Source of the DNA: Mantamonas sphyraenae | Taxonomy: Eukaryota; CRuMs; Mantamonadidae | NCBI GenBank assembly: GCA_026936335.1 | Contig: JAPMXV010000002.1 | Coordinates: 62,001 to 126,000, forward strand | DNA: 64,000 bases | Direction: 5' to 3' | Shown: in pieces, positions 44,894 to 54,566 of the stretch | Layout of the letters: the number at the start of each line of letters is the position of its first letter | Numbering within the stretch: position 1 is the stretch's first letter | The notes under the pieces: model-generated | Databases searched by the model: none | What the model was told of the DNA's origin: nothing | What the model saw: the letters and a program-made list of their open reading frames with translations, nothing else | Position numbers and translations under genes: made by a program

Positions 44894-47171
44894 TTACTGG
44901 ACAAAGGAACTCAGGACCATCTCTTTTCCATCTTCCATGGTCTGGTCGACCATGTGAGCGGCGTGTTCGTCGAGCACAGTGAGGGAGAGCTGCTCGAGGT
45001 CGAGATAGTCGAGGGCCTGCGGCAGGTTCTCGGCGAGCTCCTTGTGGACCTCTTGCAGCGACTCCTCGGCGGCCTCGTGCACCTCGTGGGTGACCAGGTG
45101 GCGCACAACGGTCTTGAGGTGCTTCCAGAAGTAGGTGCCCATGGTGCCAGCCAGGTACTCCCAGGTGAGGGTGCTGACACGCACAAAGCCAGCGCGCACC
45201 GCCTCCTTGCTGTTGACCTGCACGCTGTCGCCACACAAATGGACACGGAACACCTCGAGAGCGTTGAGTTGGGTGATGGCCCACTTGTTGATGGCATCGT
45301 TGCACTCTTTGCGCACGGGGGCAGGCATGGCGCCGGTGGCACGGGCCATGATGGCCAGGCTGTTCTTCTTTTCGCCGGCCACCATCTTGCCCACGGCCTT
45401 GTTGGAGGTGCGCAAGTCGGAGGAAACCAGCGGACGGTGGTCCTTGTTGTCCTTGACACCGTTCTCCAGGTTGGTCTTTGCTTGGAAGGCATGCATGGCA
45501 AAGGTGGCGAGGACGTCGAGGTGTTCGTTGAGGATGGAGACGTAGGCCTGCAGGATGGCATCCAAAGCATCCAAACTCTTGAGATCGTGTTCACTGTGCA
45601 GCTTTGTGTTTGCCTTGTGCAGGGGTTCAGCCACAGAAGCCACGCTCTTGCTGAGGCCACGGATGCGTGTGCGAATGGTGTCATAGTCCTTGCGCACCAG
45701 ATCCTTCTGCACAAACTCGTCAAACAGTTCCTGCTTGAGGGCAGCCAGTTCTTCAGCCACAGCCGCATGCAATCCCTGCAGGGCATCCACCAGAGGCACA
45801 GACACACTGTGCAACTTGCTGGACACTCCTTCACGCACATCCTGTGTGCTCTGTGCCACCTTTGTGTTCAATGTAATCACCACACCGTTGAGTCCACCAC
45901 CACCACCACCACGGGACGATGATGATGATGATGATGATGATGATCCAGCCTTGCCTTTGCCCTTGTCTTCCTCGTCGCTCTCCTCCGCCAGCTCTTCGTC
46001 ATCCTCCTCACCCTCACCCTCTCCTCCCTTGGCCTTCTTCGCCTTGTTCAGCTCCTCCTGCAGCTTGGTGTGCATCTTGGCGGCCGCACGCGCAGTTGCA
46101 GCTGTCCGGTGGCGGGAAAACGGCGGGAAAACGTGTCAGGCGGAGAGATCCACGCATTCGAACAAAAAGGGGAAGCAAAAGGCGTAAAAAAGGCACACAC
46201 ACGACACACACACACAACTTACGCCATGCCATCTGGACAGAGGTGGCACACTCGACAGCGAGGGCCTGCTTGAAGATGTCCTCGCACTTTGTGTGGAGGC
46301 CGAGGGCGTCGGGCACTTCGTTGCGAACAATGCGCTGGAGCTTGGGCAGGGTTTCTCGGCTGACGTAGTTGAAGAGAAGGTCGGTGAGCGCTTCCTCTTC
46401 GCTCTCGGGATGCTCGTCGTGGGGCAGATTGTGTTTGAGGCACATTTTCTTGGAGGCTGCGTTGAACACCTTGCGCATGAGCTGGTCTTCGGCGCTGAGC
46501 TTGGGCTTGCGCAGACCCAAGAATTCGCGAAAGACGGAACTGCCGCGAGCCTTGGCCTGGTCACTGAGGGCACTCATGTAGCGCTTGAACGAGGTCTTAC
46601 GAGCAGCCACCACGTCCTCTGCCAGCGAACCAAACAGTTTCTTTGGGGGAAAGTCCTCCTCCACAGACACCTCCTCTTCAATGTCCTCGTGGAAGACGTA
46701 GGCCGAGGAGTAGCGACGCCATACGTGGCTGATGGACGACCCTCCAGGGCGCATGTCCACAGCCTCAAACTCGTAGATGGTACGCCAATCGCCTGCTCGG
46801 AAGATACGCGATGTGGACAACACATCCACGCTCACGGTGGCGTCGGCGTCGCTGGTGGCCACGAGGGCATCCGTAGCGGGGCCTGCCACTTCCTCCTTTG
46901 CCTTTCCATTAGCCTTGGCACTGCTGCTGCTGCTGCTGCTGTTGCTGCTGCTGTTGTTGCCTCCTGCTGCTCCCTTGCCCTTGCCCTTGTACTGCTTGGC
47001 CACCTGCTTTCGCACGAGATCCTGCAGGGGTTTGCTGGCAACTGCCTTCTGCAGCTCCTTCATGTACGTCTCACCAAACTCGGCATACACGCTTTCAATC
47101 ATCTTTGCAGACACTTCCATCTGCTCAGAGATCTGATCGCCACCGGGCACGAGAGCCAGCACAACCGACAT
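44894..47171 (-). CDS. PX-domain protein, sorting-nexin-like
   Basis: Exons on the minus strand are 47171-46223 and 46101-44894 (718 residues). Residues about 124-217 look like a phosphoinositide-binding PX domain: RIFRAGDWRTIYEFEAVDM, then HVWRRYSSAYVFHEDIEEE (the RRYS motif), the proline loop EEDFPPKKLFG, and FKRYMSALSDQAK to VFREFLGL. Before it lies a helical region, about residues 1-60, and a Ser/Asn/Gly/Lys linker. After it come about 480 mostly helical residues, interrupted by an acidic and poly-Ser/Gly stretch, with a long region (LVRKDYDTIRTRIRGLSKSV) that could fold as a BAR-like or helical bundle. I do not recognise the C-terminal family. Endosomal membrane binding is inferred from PX. 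The stop is 104 bp from the convergent Aquarius stop. Confidence 0.62.
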
Positions 47172-47269
47172 TGTGGGTGTGTTTGGGGAAGGAAGGTGGG
47201 TGAACTGGCGCATGCAAGAACACATGCACACAAGTCATCGGTGACATCCCCCCCCCATCCATTGATGGA

Positions 47270-48693
47270 CTACGATGAATTCATTTCCATGAGGTCAAGC
47301 ACATCCTGGAGGAACATGATGACGGAGTGTTGGAGGTCTCTGCGCAGGTCGATGTCTGGACAGAGGGTGTGGATGGTGCGAATGGTGGCCACCTTGGACA
47401 CCTGTGTGCGCATGATTTCCAAATGGGTCAAATGGGGCAGGTTGCTGCACACGGCCACGACACTCACGTCGTCGATGCCATCGATCCCATTGAGACCCAA
47501 CACACGCAACTCCGGCCAGGGCAGGTCGGCAAACACAGATGGAGACACCGCTCCACCTTCCACCTCCAACACACGCATCTGGTGACCCAACACCTCGTTG
47601 AGCACGCGGAGGGCATCGGTGCCAAACGTTGCAAACGCCCCGTTGACACGCAGCTCACGCAGGCCACTCAACGATGTGAACAGATGCCTCATGTTGAATG
47701 CCCCAATGGACACATCCAACATCCTCAACGAGGTCAGTGAGCTGTTTGCCACACTGTCCAGTCCCCACAGCATGGGTGAGTTTGGCATCGCGCGTGGGAA
47801 CCGGCAGCCACTGATGTCCAACGACTGCAACGACGTGGTGCTTCCCAACAACGCCGACAACGCCGCCTGGGCATCCACTATCACTGCTCCCTTGGCATTC
47901 GACAGGTCCAACACCTCCAACTCCTTGCATGCCGCAAGGTTGTTCAGCAGCTTGGCCGTCACAGGCAAGTACGCCATGCGCAGCTCTCGCAGATGGTCAC
48001 CTGCAATCTCAGGCAGGGTGTTACCTTTGAGGGAACGACATCCCGAAATGTCCAACACTCGCAGCTGCTTCATGTTTGCTGCAATGACCCCCAGGTGTGC
48101 GTCCGTGATCGGTGTCCCACTCACATCCAGGTGCACCACATTCGGACAGTTCTCCAACAACTCGATGATCCTTGGTCCCGTCAGCTTCCTGCACCGTCGC
48201 ATCCGAATGTCCTGAAGCTGGTTGCACCCGTCTTCAAAGCTGTTGATCATCTGCTGGTACACATCCAGCACCTCGTCCGTGTCCTTGTCTTTGATGATCA
48301 GCTGCTGGTTGGGCAGCCACAGTTCTGGGTTATAAACAGCATCGTACAGTGTCCAGCACACCATGGCACACCGCACACGCTCTTTCAGAGGCAGGAAACG
48401 CAGAATTTCCACCAACACCTCCTCCGGCACCTCCACCAGCGGAGAAGGCCTCTCCGGGTCAAACACATACGGTTCCACCTCCTTGCTTTCTCCTTCCTCT
48501 TGATTTGGTCTCTTCTTGTGCGGGTGTTGATTGGGTGTCCTCCACTAGGGAGGTGAAGAACGTGGTTGCTCTGCCATTGCTCACCACGGGTTCGTCATTT
48601 GTCAGGCATCTCCTTGCTCAAGTGCACCTCCTCTTCCCGAGCTTTCTGCTCCCCATTCGATCTGTTTGTGTTGATGCGTCGTCTGCGAGACAT
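47270..48693 (-). CDS. F-box/LRR protein, copy C
   Basis: Exons on the minus strand are 48693-48628 and 48544-47270 (446 residues). The first exon (MSRRRRINTNRSNGEQK) is inferred from a GTGCAC donor, a CTGAC branch and a CCCTAG acceptor in phase 0; the second exon alone has no usable ATG. The F-box region (EVPEEVLVEILRFLPLKERV) is almost identical to copies A and B 20 kb away. After residue about 185 the protein departs completely: SLKGNTLPEIAGDHLRELRM, LEVLDLSNAKGAVIV, LQSLDISGCRFPRAM, LRVLGLNGIDGIDDVSVVAV. Leucine-rich repeats continue to near the end. Probable SCF adaptor with its own substrate. Neighbours are a PX protein and ADAT1, unrelated in function. Confidence 0.8.
48039..48476 (-). 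repeat. Shared F-box cassette, copy C
   Basis: Near-identical to 26112-26549 and 27591-28028. Identity begins abruptly at CATCCCGAAATG (48039) and ends at the Glu-Pro codons before VEPYVFDP, so only the 5' part of the coding sequence is shared. Confidence 0.85.
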
Positions 48694-48757
48694 GTGGAGT
48701 TTTGTGGTGTGTTTGTCGGCGTTGCATTTCTTCATCCCATCCCATTGCACCCGTCCT

Positions 48758-50244
48758 TCACCACTGTCGTGGCCATGCCTTCATATCATCACGTTGGAAA
48801 AAGGCACTGCGGGCCAGCTGATAGTGGGTGGGACACAACTCAGCCTTGGCAGCCTTGTCCACCTGAGCACCACCATCTCCTCCCTCGTCATTGTCCTTGT
48901 CACCCTTTACCCTGTGCCACAGTTGCCACATGTGACACGGAGCAAGGACACTGACAAGCTTGGGGTCCAATGGCACCTGTTCACGGCGTGCCTTTCTGCT
49001 GACCACAGCCCCGATTCGAAGTCCGGTGACGCCTGTGAGGGCATCGTGGTAATAGACATGACCCTGCATGCTGACGATGTGTTTGGCCATGTCTGTGCCA
49101 TCGTACGTCTGTGCAACATCCCCGGCAGCCAGTACACAAACGCAGCATGGCCACAGGCACTGGCTGGCTTGTCCTTGTCCCCACCCGCACGTATCCTGTC
49201 TGCCTCCATGTCCTCCCTACTGTGTGCAAAGGACACCCTCGTGGACAACAGGCGCAACGGCAACGAGACCACGCCGCTGCGCTCGACAATGGCTCGTGTC
49301 AACGCACCGCGGTGATAGTGGTCGCCCACCACCAAGGAGTCCAGGCGCAAGGGTGTGGGTAGCCATGTAGACAACAGTCCTCCCTGCATGCCCAACCCCA
49401 TCCATCGTGCCATCTTGTCGCTGCAACTCAGACTGCGTGTGCGCTGACCCCGTCCGGGTTTGGTGCGTAGCAATCCCGGTGTGTGGTACCCCAATCCATC
49501 TTCCATACTGTCTGTCCTGCCCTGTCCCTCCACCACCTTGGCTCCTGTCCTGTGCATGTCGAATCGTCCTGTGGTTGATGACGATGATGATGATGATGTC
49601 TCCTCGGTCGATGCCGCATGACTCAGGCGTTGTCGTTTGGTCTCCTGCTGTCCCTCTTCATCGTTGTCTGTGTCATTGTCCTCCAGCTTGCGCTTGTGGT
49701 TCATAGCAAGGTTGGCAGCCTTGCGCCGTGGCGTGATGTGCTTGCCACTGCCACCCTGCTCAGTCTCATTCTGAACCTCGTGCTCGTGCTCGTTCAGTTC
49801 CACCGCAAAGATCCCCGCGTCGCCACAGGGCGTCTGGCTCACGTACATGTGCAGGGACAGGTGCGCATGCAATCCATAGGTGGACGAAGCAGTGTCTGAA
49901 GCACACAGCACGGGTGAGGAGAGACCCTGTTGGAGGCGTTCGAGCTGGTGGTACAGGAGACGCAGCACAGCTCGACGACACAACACTTCTGCGTGGCAAT
50001 CGTGCACCCGTTGGCCCCACACGTCTGCCTCCTCCACCTGTTGTGTGAGACACTTGTTTCCTGTGGCCAGGGCCATCAGTTGTAAGGTGTCATCGCGTGC
50101 ATCGTGTGCCACGATCCCAGCAAGAACGGTCCACTGAGTTGCCTGCGCTCGACCCTTGCGCACCAACCGGTCATAGGCATCCACCACCACTCCTGCCACT
50201 GCGTCACCACTTGGCTCCCCATCGTCCGTGCGACTCGTCGACAT
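48758..50244 (-). CDS. ADAT1: tRNA-specific adenosine deaminase 1 (ADAT1)
   Basis: Deaminates A37 of tRNA-Ala to inosine. Single exon, 495 residues after one frame repair. Deaminase motifs: LMALATGNKCLTQQ; zinc His and catalytic Glu in VHDCHAEVLCRRAVLRLLY; first zinc Cys in YVSQTPCGDAGIF; second in TRSLSCSDKMARWMGLG, with PGRGQRTRS before it. An Asn/Asp/Lys-rich insert separates the first Cys from PGRG. The C-terminal part (ALTGVTGLRIGAVVSRKAR) lies in another frame. The change occurs at a GGGG run (minus strand, 49120-49123), where one more G restores WLPGDVAQTYDGTD. The start ATG is 55 bp from the divergent coiled-coil gene. Identity is strong. Confidence 0.92.
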
Positions 50245-50299
50245 TGCTCTCCCTTTCTTCTGCGCGCGCTGGGTGCGTTTGCGCTGGCAACACAAGCAC
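50245..50299. promoter_or_regulatory. Bidirectional promoter, ADAT1 / CM1 protein
   Basis: Only 55 bp between divergent start codons. It contains TTCTGCGCGCGCTGG. A similar CTGCGCGCA is in the Rab5 / small-protein gap (24050-24102), which could be a shared promoter element or chance in GC-rich DNA. Confidence 0.35.
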
Positions 50300-52641
50300 A
50301 TGGACGAGAACGAGCAGCAGCAGCAGCAGCAGGACACGTCTGCACATGCACTCAGGGAGATGCAACGGATGGTCAACAATCTGAGTCTGCTGAGTGACCA
50401 CAGTCAGGAGCACGGCGACGAGGACGATCTGCACGACGAGGACGAGTCCTCGCTCTTCTCCTTGTCCTCCTCCAACCATCCAAAGGGCTCCCACTTTTCC
50501 TTTGACGCCAGCGCGATTGCATCGCCGCAGGAAGTCAAGGAGAACAACAGTCTGAACATGATGGACACATCGCAAGTCTCCATGCGGGAGCAAGGGCAGG
50601 TGGGTTTTCGCGCCAAATTCCCATTTTTCAACTGGGCAACGGCTCTTCGCCTCGTTGCGGCTCTAGCTCACAGGGTGCACACACACACACACACACACAC
50701 TGCACACAGCTGCTGGAGGCAACTCGCAAGGAGAACTTTGAGCTGAAGATGCAGCTGTTCTACCTGGAAGAGCGACTTCGTCACGGGGGACAGCATCACA
50801 AGCACGGCAAGGCGGGCAACAGCGAGGAAGTGGGCATGGCACAGCTGCAATTCCAACTGCAGTATGCCACGGAACAGCTGGAGCAGCGCAACACGCTCCT
50901 GGTCAAGGCACGGACGGCCATCCAGAAGCTGCAGGAGCAGGTGCACGAGCTGAGTCACGACAAGCTGGTGCTGGAGGGCAAGTTGGAGCACATCCAGTCT
51001 CGGTATGGGAACGGCGGCGGCAATGGCAGTGGCAAGGCTGGAGGAGGCGTTGACCTGGACAGCAGTGTGGGATCGCCCTCGGCAGCTGTGTACCGTCAGA
51101 AGGAACAGTTGCAGAGGCAACTGGTGGACACACAGGCCGAGTTGCGCAAGGTGCAACTGAGCGAGCAGAGGGCGCGTGCAAACGCAGAGACGTCCCAACA
51201 CAAGGCAGAGGAGGCACGGCAGAGTGCTCGTCGTCTGGAGGGCGAGTTGGATGAGAAGAACAAGATGATCCAGGAGATGTTGGCGGCGTTGCAACGCAAG
51301 GAGGCAGAGGAGGAGGAGTTGGCTCGCCAGAGACGTCTGTTGGATTCCCAGAAGGATACACATGCATCTCAGATTGCCCTGTTGGAGAGCAGGGTGGCAG
51401 GGGCACGGGAGGAGGCCCAGCGGGCAAACGACGAGTTGCGGCGATGCCAGCGAACGTTGCGCGAGACCAGCCACCAGCTCAGCACGGAGCGGGGGGTCAT
51501 CACGTCGTTGCACACGCAATTGGAAGAGACACGGGGCCAGGTGGAGCAGGTGACGCGAGAGTTGGCACGGGAGCAGGAAGCGAGGCAGGAGGAGGCAGAG
51601 TTGGCATTGGCAGAAGCCTCTGCGTCTCATCATGGCCAGCAGAAGCAAAAGGAGAGTGAGCAGCAGAGGGGACAGTATGACGAGGATGACCACTTGATGA
51701 TGTTGAGTCTGTCGCATCTGCTGTCGTACGTGCACCGCGGGCTGGGGGAGATTCTGCATCCGGGACAGGAGAGGCGTCTGCAGCTGGGGTGTTCGATGTG
51801 CAGCGACAACGGACAGGTGGAGGATGGCAGTGGCGACGGCAAGTGTGTGCACCACCCGTACGTGTTTGACGAGGGCACGGGACGGCTGCAGTGGGCAAAC
51901 GAGGCGTTTGAGGCGTTCCGTCGCCGTGTGGAGGAGAGGGTGGGTGAGTTGGGCCGGAGCACACAGGCCCTGGACGTGTTTGCAGACAACATGGAGGCAC
52001 TGTGGAGGCAGAGGGCAGACGAGTTTATGGCACGGATTGATGGGCAGCAGGCAAGGGTGCACACGTGCGAGAGTCAGCAACAGACGCTGGCACGTGTGTT
52101 TGAACGGCAAATCATGCACAAGCAGAGCACGATGGAGGAGCAGATGCAGAAACTGCAGGAGCACTTTGTCAAGGATCACAAGAACAAGAAGGAGCGGATT
52201 GCACAGCTGGAGGCAGCGTTGGAGGCGGCCACACGGGAGAATGGTGGCGAGGGGGGGATGATGATGCTGGTGGAGGGCAAGGAAGGAGGAGGACGCGTGT
52301 TGAGTGAGGAGGAGGCACGGCGGGTGGAAAAGATCAAAGAGAGCAACCGGGTGCTGATTCTGGAGTTGGAGGAGAAGCGGCACGAAAACACAACACTGCA
52401 GAGGGAACTGCGCAAGAGCAAGGCCCAGGCGAAGAAACATGAACACAGGCTGCAGATGGTGGAGGCCAATCTGGCCAAGATTGTTGTCCAACGGCAAGGG
52501 GCCTCCAGGCAGCAGCAACAACAGCAACAACAGCAACAACAGCAGCAGCAGCAACAGCAGCATCATTCGTCGTCGTCGCTGTCACTGGAGGAGCGGGTAG
52601 AGGAGGCATTGGAGTCACAGGGAGTCAAATTCACGTTTTGA
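50300..52641 (+). CDS. Centrosomin-like CM1 coiled-coil protein
   Basis: Exons 50300-50599 and 50710-52641 (743 residues). The second exon starts with LLEAT, then RKENFELKMQLFYLEERL, a good match to the Cnn_1N/CM1 motif that activates or tethers gamma-tubulin ring complexes in centrosomin, CDK5RAP2 and Mto1. The motif is at about residues 101-122, after a Gln- and acidic-rich N terminus (DENEQQQQQQDTS). The rest is coiled coil (EQVHELSHDKLVLEGKLEHI and a long Gln/Glu/Arg helix), a short Cys-containing break (LQLGCSMCSDNG) and a poly-Gln tract near the C terminus. It probably acts at microtubule-organising centres. The intron has a CA repeat directly before its GCACACAG acceptor. Splicing is needed to bring CM1 in frame with the start. 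Confidence 0.8.
50679..50702. repeat. CA dinucleotide tract before a 3' splice site
   Basis: CA repeat in the CM1-gene intron, separated from the acceptor AG by seven bases. Confidence 0.85.
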
Positions 52642-52649
52642 TTGTTGCC

Positions 52650-54444
52650 TCAATCTCCGTTCCACTCAATGTCGTAGGTGGAGCTCTCGAAAATGGAGAT
52701 GCGGTACCACAGAGCAATGAGGGCGCTATAGGCGACGGGGAGGCCCTGGAGAAGGGCGGGTTTGGGGTCATGGGGATCAAAGACGACATCACGGCAGGAG
52801 ACAAAGAGGGAGGCCCAGCGTTGGAGGGCCTTGGCAACAAAGGCAAGGTGGGTGGGATTCTGCCATCCTGGGCCACGGGGACCAAAGAGGTTGAAGAGAA
52901 CCAAGGCAGCAGAGACGGCGGGAGCGACGGTGTGTTGCGGGTCGGGACACACGATCGGTTGCGGTGGTAGGGTGTCTGCACCGGGTCGCAGGCTGGCAAA
53001 CTGGGTGAAGCAGTTGACAAAGGAGGCAGTGACGGGATGGGGAGTGGACGACGAGCCAGTGCCTGGGTTGAACAGATGGATGCCACACGTGGAGCGTGGG
53101 TTGCACTCGATAAAGTACCACGCAGGCGAGATATTGCTGCTGCTGCTGCTGCTGCTGCTGCCCTCTCCATCCTCACCTCCACTGGGCACACCGTAGATCA
53201 GGTCAAAGGCGAGTTGTCCAGTGTAGTTTGTGCCACGCACGAGGCGGTCAACGAGGCGCTGGACGGCCTCTTCGCCGGCAGGCTCAAATGCCACCGAGGC
53301 ACCCTGGCCTGCGGTCCAATGGGCATAGTAATCGGCATGGGCAAGCAATTGACCATTGCAAGCAACACCATAGGTGCACAGTTGGACGCCATCGACGTAC
53401 TGCTGGGCGACGTAGGGCACGCGGAGGTGTTGGATTTGGTCTTGGACGGAAGCAGAAACGTCGGCCATGCTCTGGGGTCGCATCAACACGTGTGTGGAGA
53501 AGCGACTGTACTCTGGCTTGAGGACAATGTCGTAGGGCAATGCCAACACGTCCTCCAGCTCCTGGAGGGAGGTGACACGGTGGGTGAGGGGCACTCGGAA
53601 CGGCAGTTGCTGCAGCTGCTCCGTGTCCCGTCCACGCACCACTGGATCACTGTGTTGGGCCAGACGACCCACCAATTGGGCAAATAGCCACTTGGAATGG
53701 AAGTGACGCAGTGTCTCCTTTTCCATGGTGAAGATGGCTGCAGATGGCCGGTGCATCTGGATCACCGGCGCTGCCTCCGAAACCCAGTACAGCTCCTCGC
53801 ACGTCGGCACCACCAGATCCACGCGTTCCATCACAGCCGCACGCTGTTTTCCATGATGTGAGGGGGGGAAGGAGGGGCGAGGGCGTTTGGTGGGGTCAGC
53901 AACGGGGTTGCATGCATGTGTGCAACGCAAGGCGAGCTCGGAAGGAGAGAGGCGAGAAAGGCATGCAGCCGGAATCACCAGGGCCAGGTCCGCCATCGCA
54001 TGGCATGGATGGAGGGGCAGGCAAACGGGGGGAGTGGGGATGGAACAGTGGACATACCGCAAGGGCCTTTGCGTATTGCCTGGGCTGGCGGTTGGGTCTG
54101 CTCTTGATGAAATAGTGCTTGTCGATGGCGTTGGAACGGTCTGACACGTGCACGCGCTGCGACTCCGCCGAAATCACACGGTGGCCTTGATTGTGGAACA
54201 TACGCGCCAATTCCAAGGTGAAGGGCGAGCGGGTGCCTGTGAGCAGCACCGTGAGGCTGCGTGGCTTGTCATCATCATCACTCTCCACTTGGGCATTGTC
54301 GTTGGACGACGATGAGGTCTTGCTTGGGTGTTGCACCCACGTACGCACAAGCCGCACACAGGACACCACCGCAGCAGCAGGAAGGGCCAGGCACAGCGTG
54401 ATGATCTTCATACACAGGGTCAACACAGAGATCAGCAGGGACAT
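52650..54444 (-). CDS. Membrane-anchored ATP-grasp domain protein
   Basis: Exons on the minus strand are 54444-54058 and 53843-52650 (526 residues), with a GTATGT donor and phase 0. An N-terminal hydrophobic anchor comes first (LLISVLTLCMKIITLCLALP). Next is a nucleotide-fold pre-ATP-grasp part: SLTVLLTGTRSPFTLELARM, AIDKHYFIKSRP and VDLVVPTCEELYWV. Then the ATP-grasp body: LPYDIVLKPEYSRF (Lys for ATP), VPYVAQQYVDGVQLCTYGVA, GQLAFDLIYG and the metal-ligand ECNPRSTCGIHLF. It resembles carbamoyl-phosphate-synthase-like ATP-grasp ligases, which join a carboxylate to an amine or similar nucleophile. The substrate is unknown. A poly-Ser insert sits before the metal motif. It is tail to tail with the CM1 gene, stops 8 bp apart. 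Confidence 0.75.
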
Positions 54445-54566
54445 TTTGCTGAGGAGTACAACGTGTTGGTGGAGGTAGCGCTGGCGATGCCAAGAAACAC
54501 GTTTGGGCGGGCCTTTCCTTCACAGTCCATTTTTTTTTTTGTCGCTGCGTGCACACGTAAACAAGC

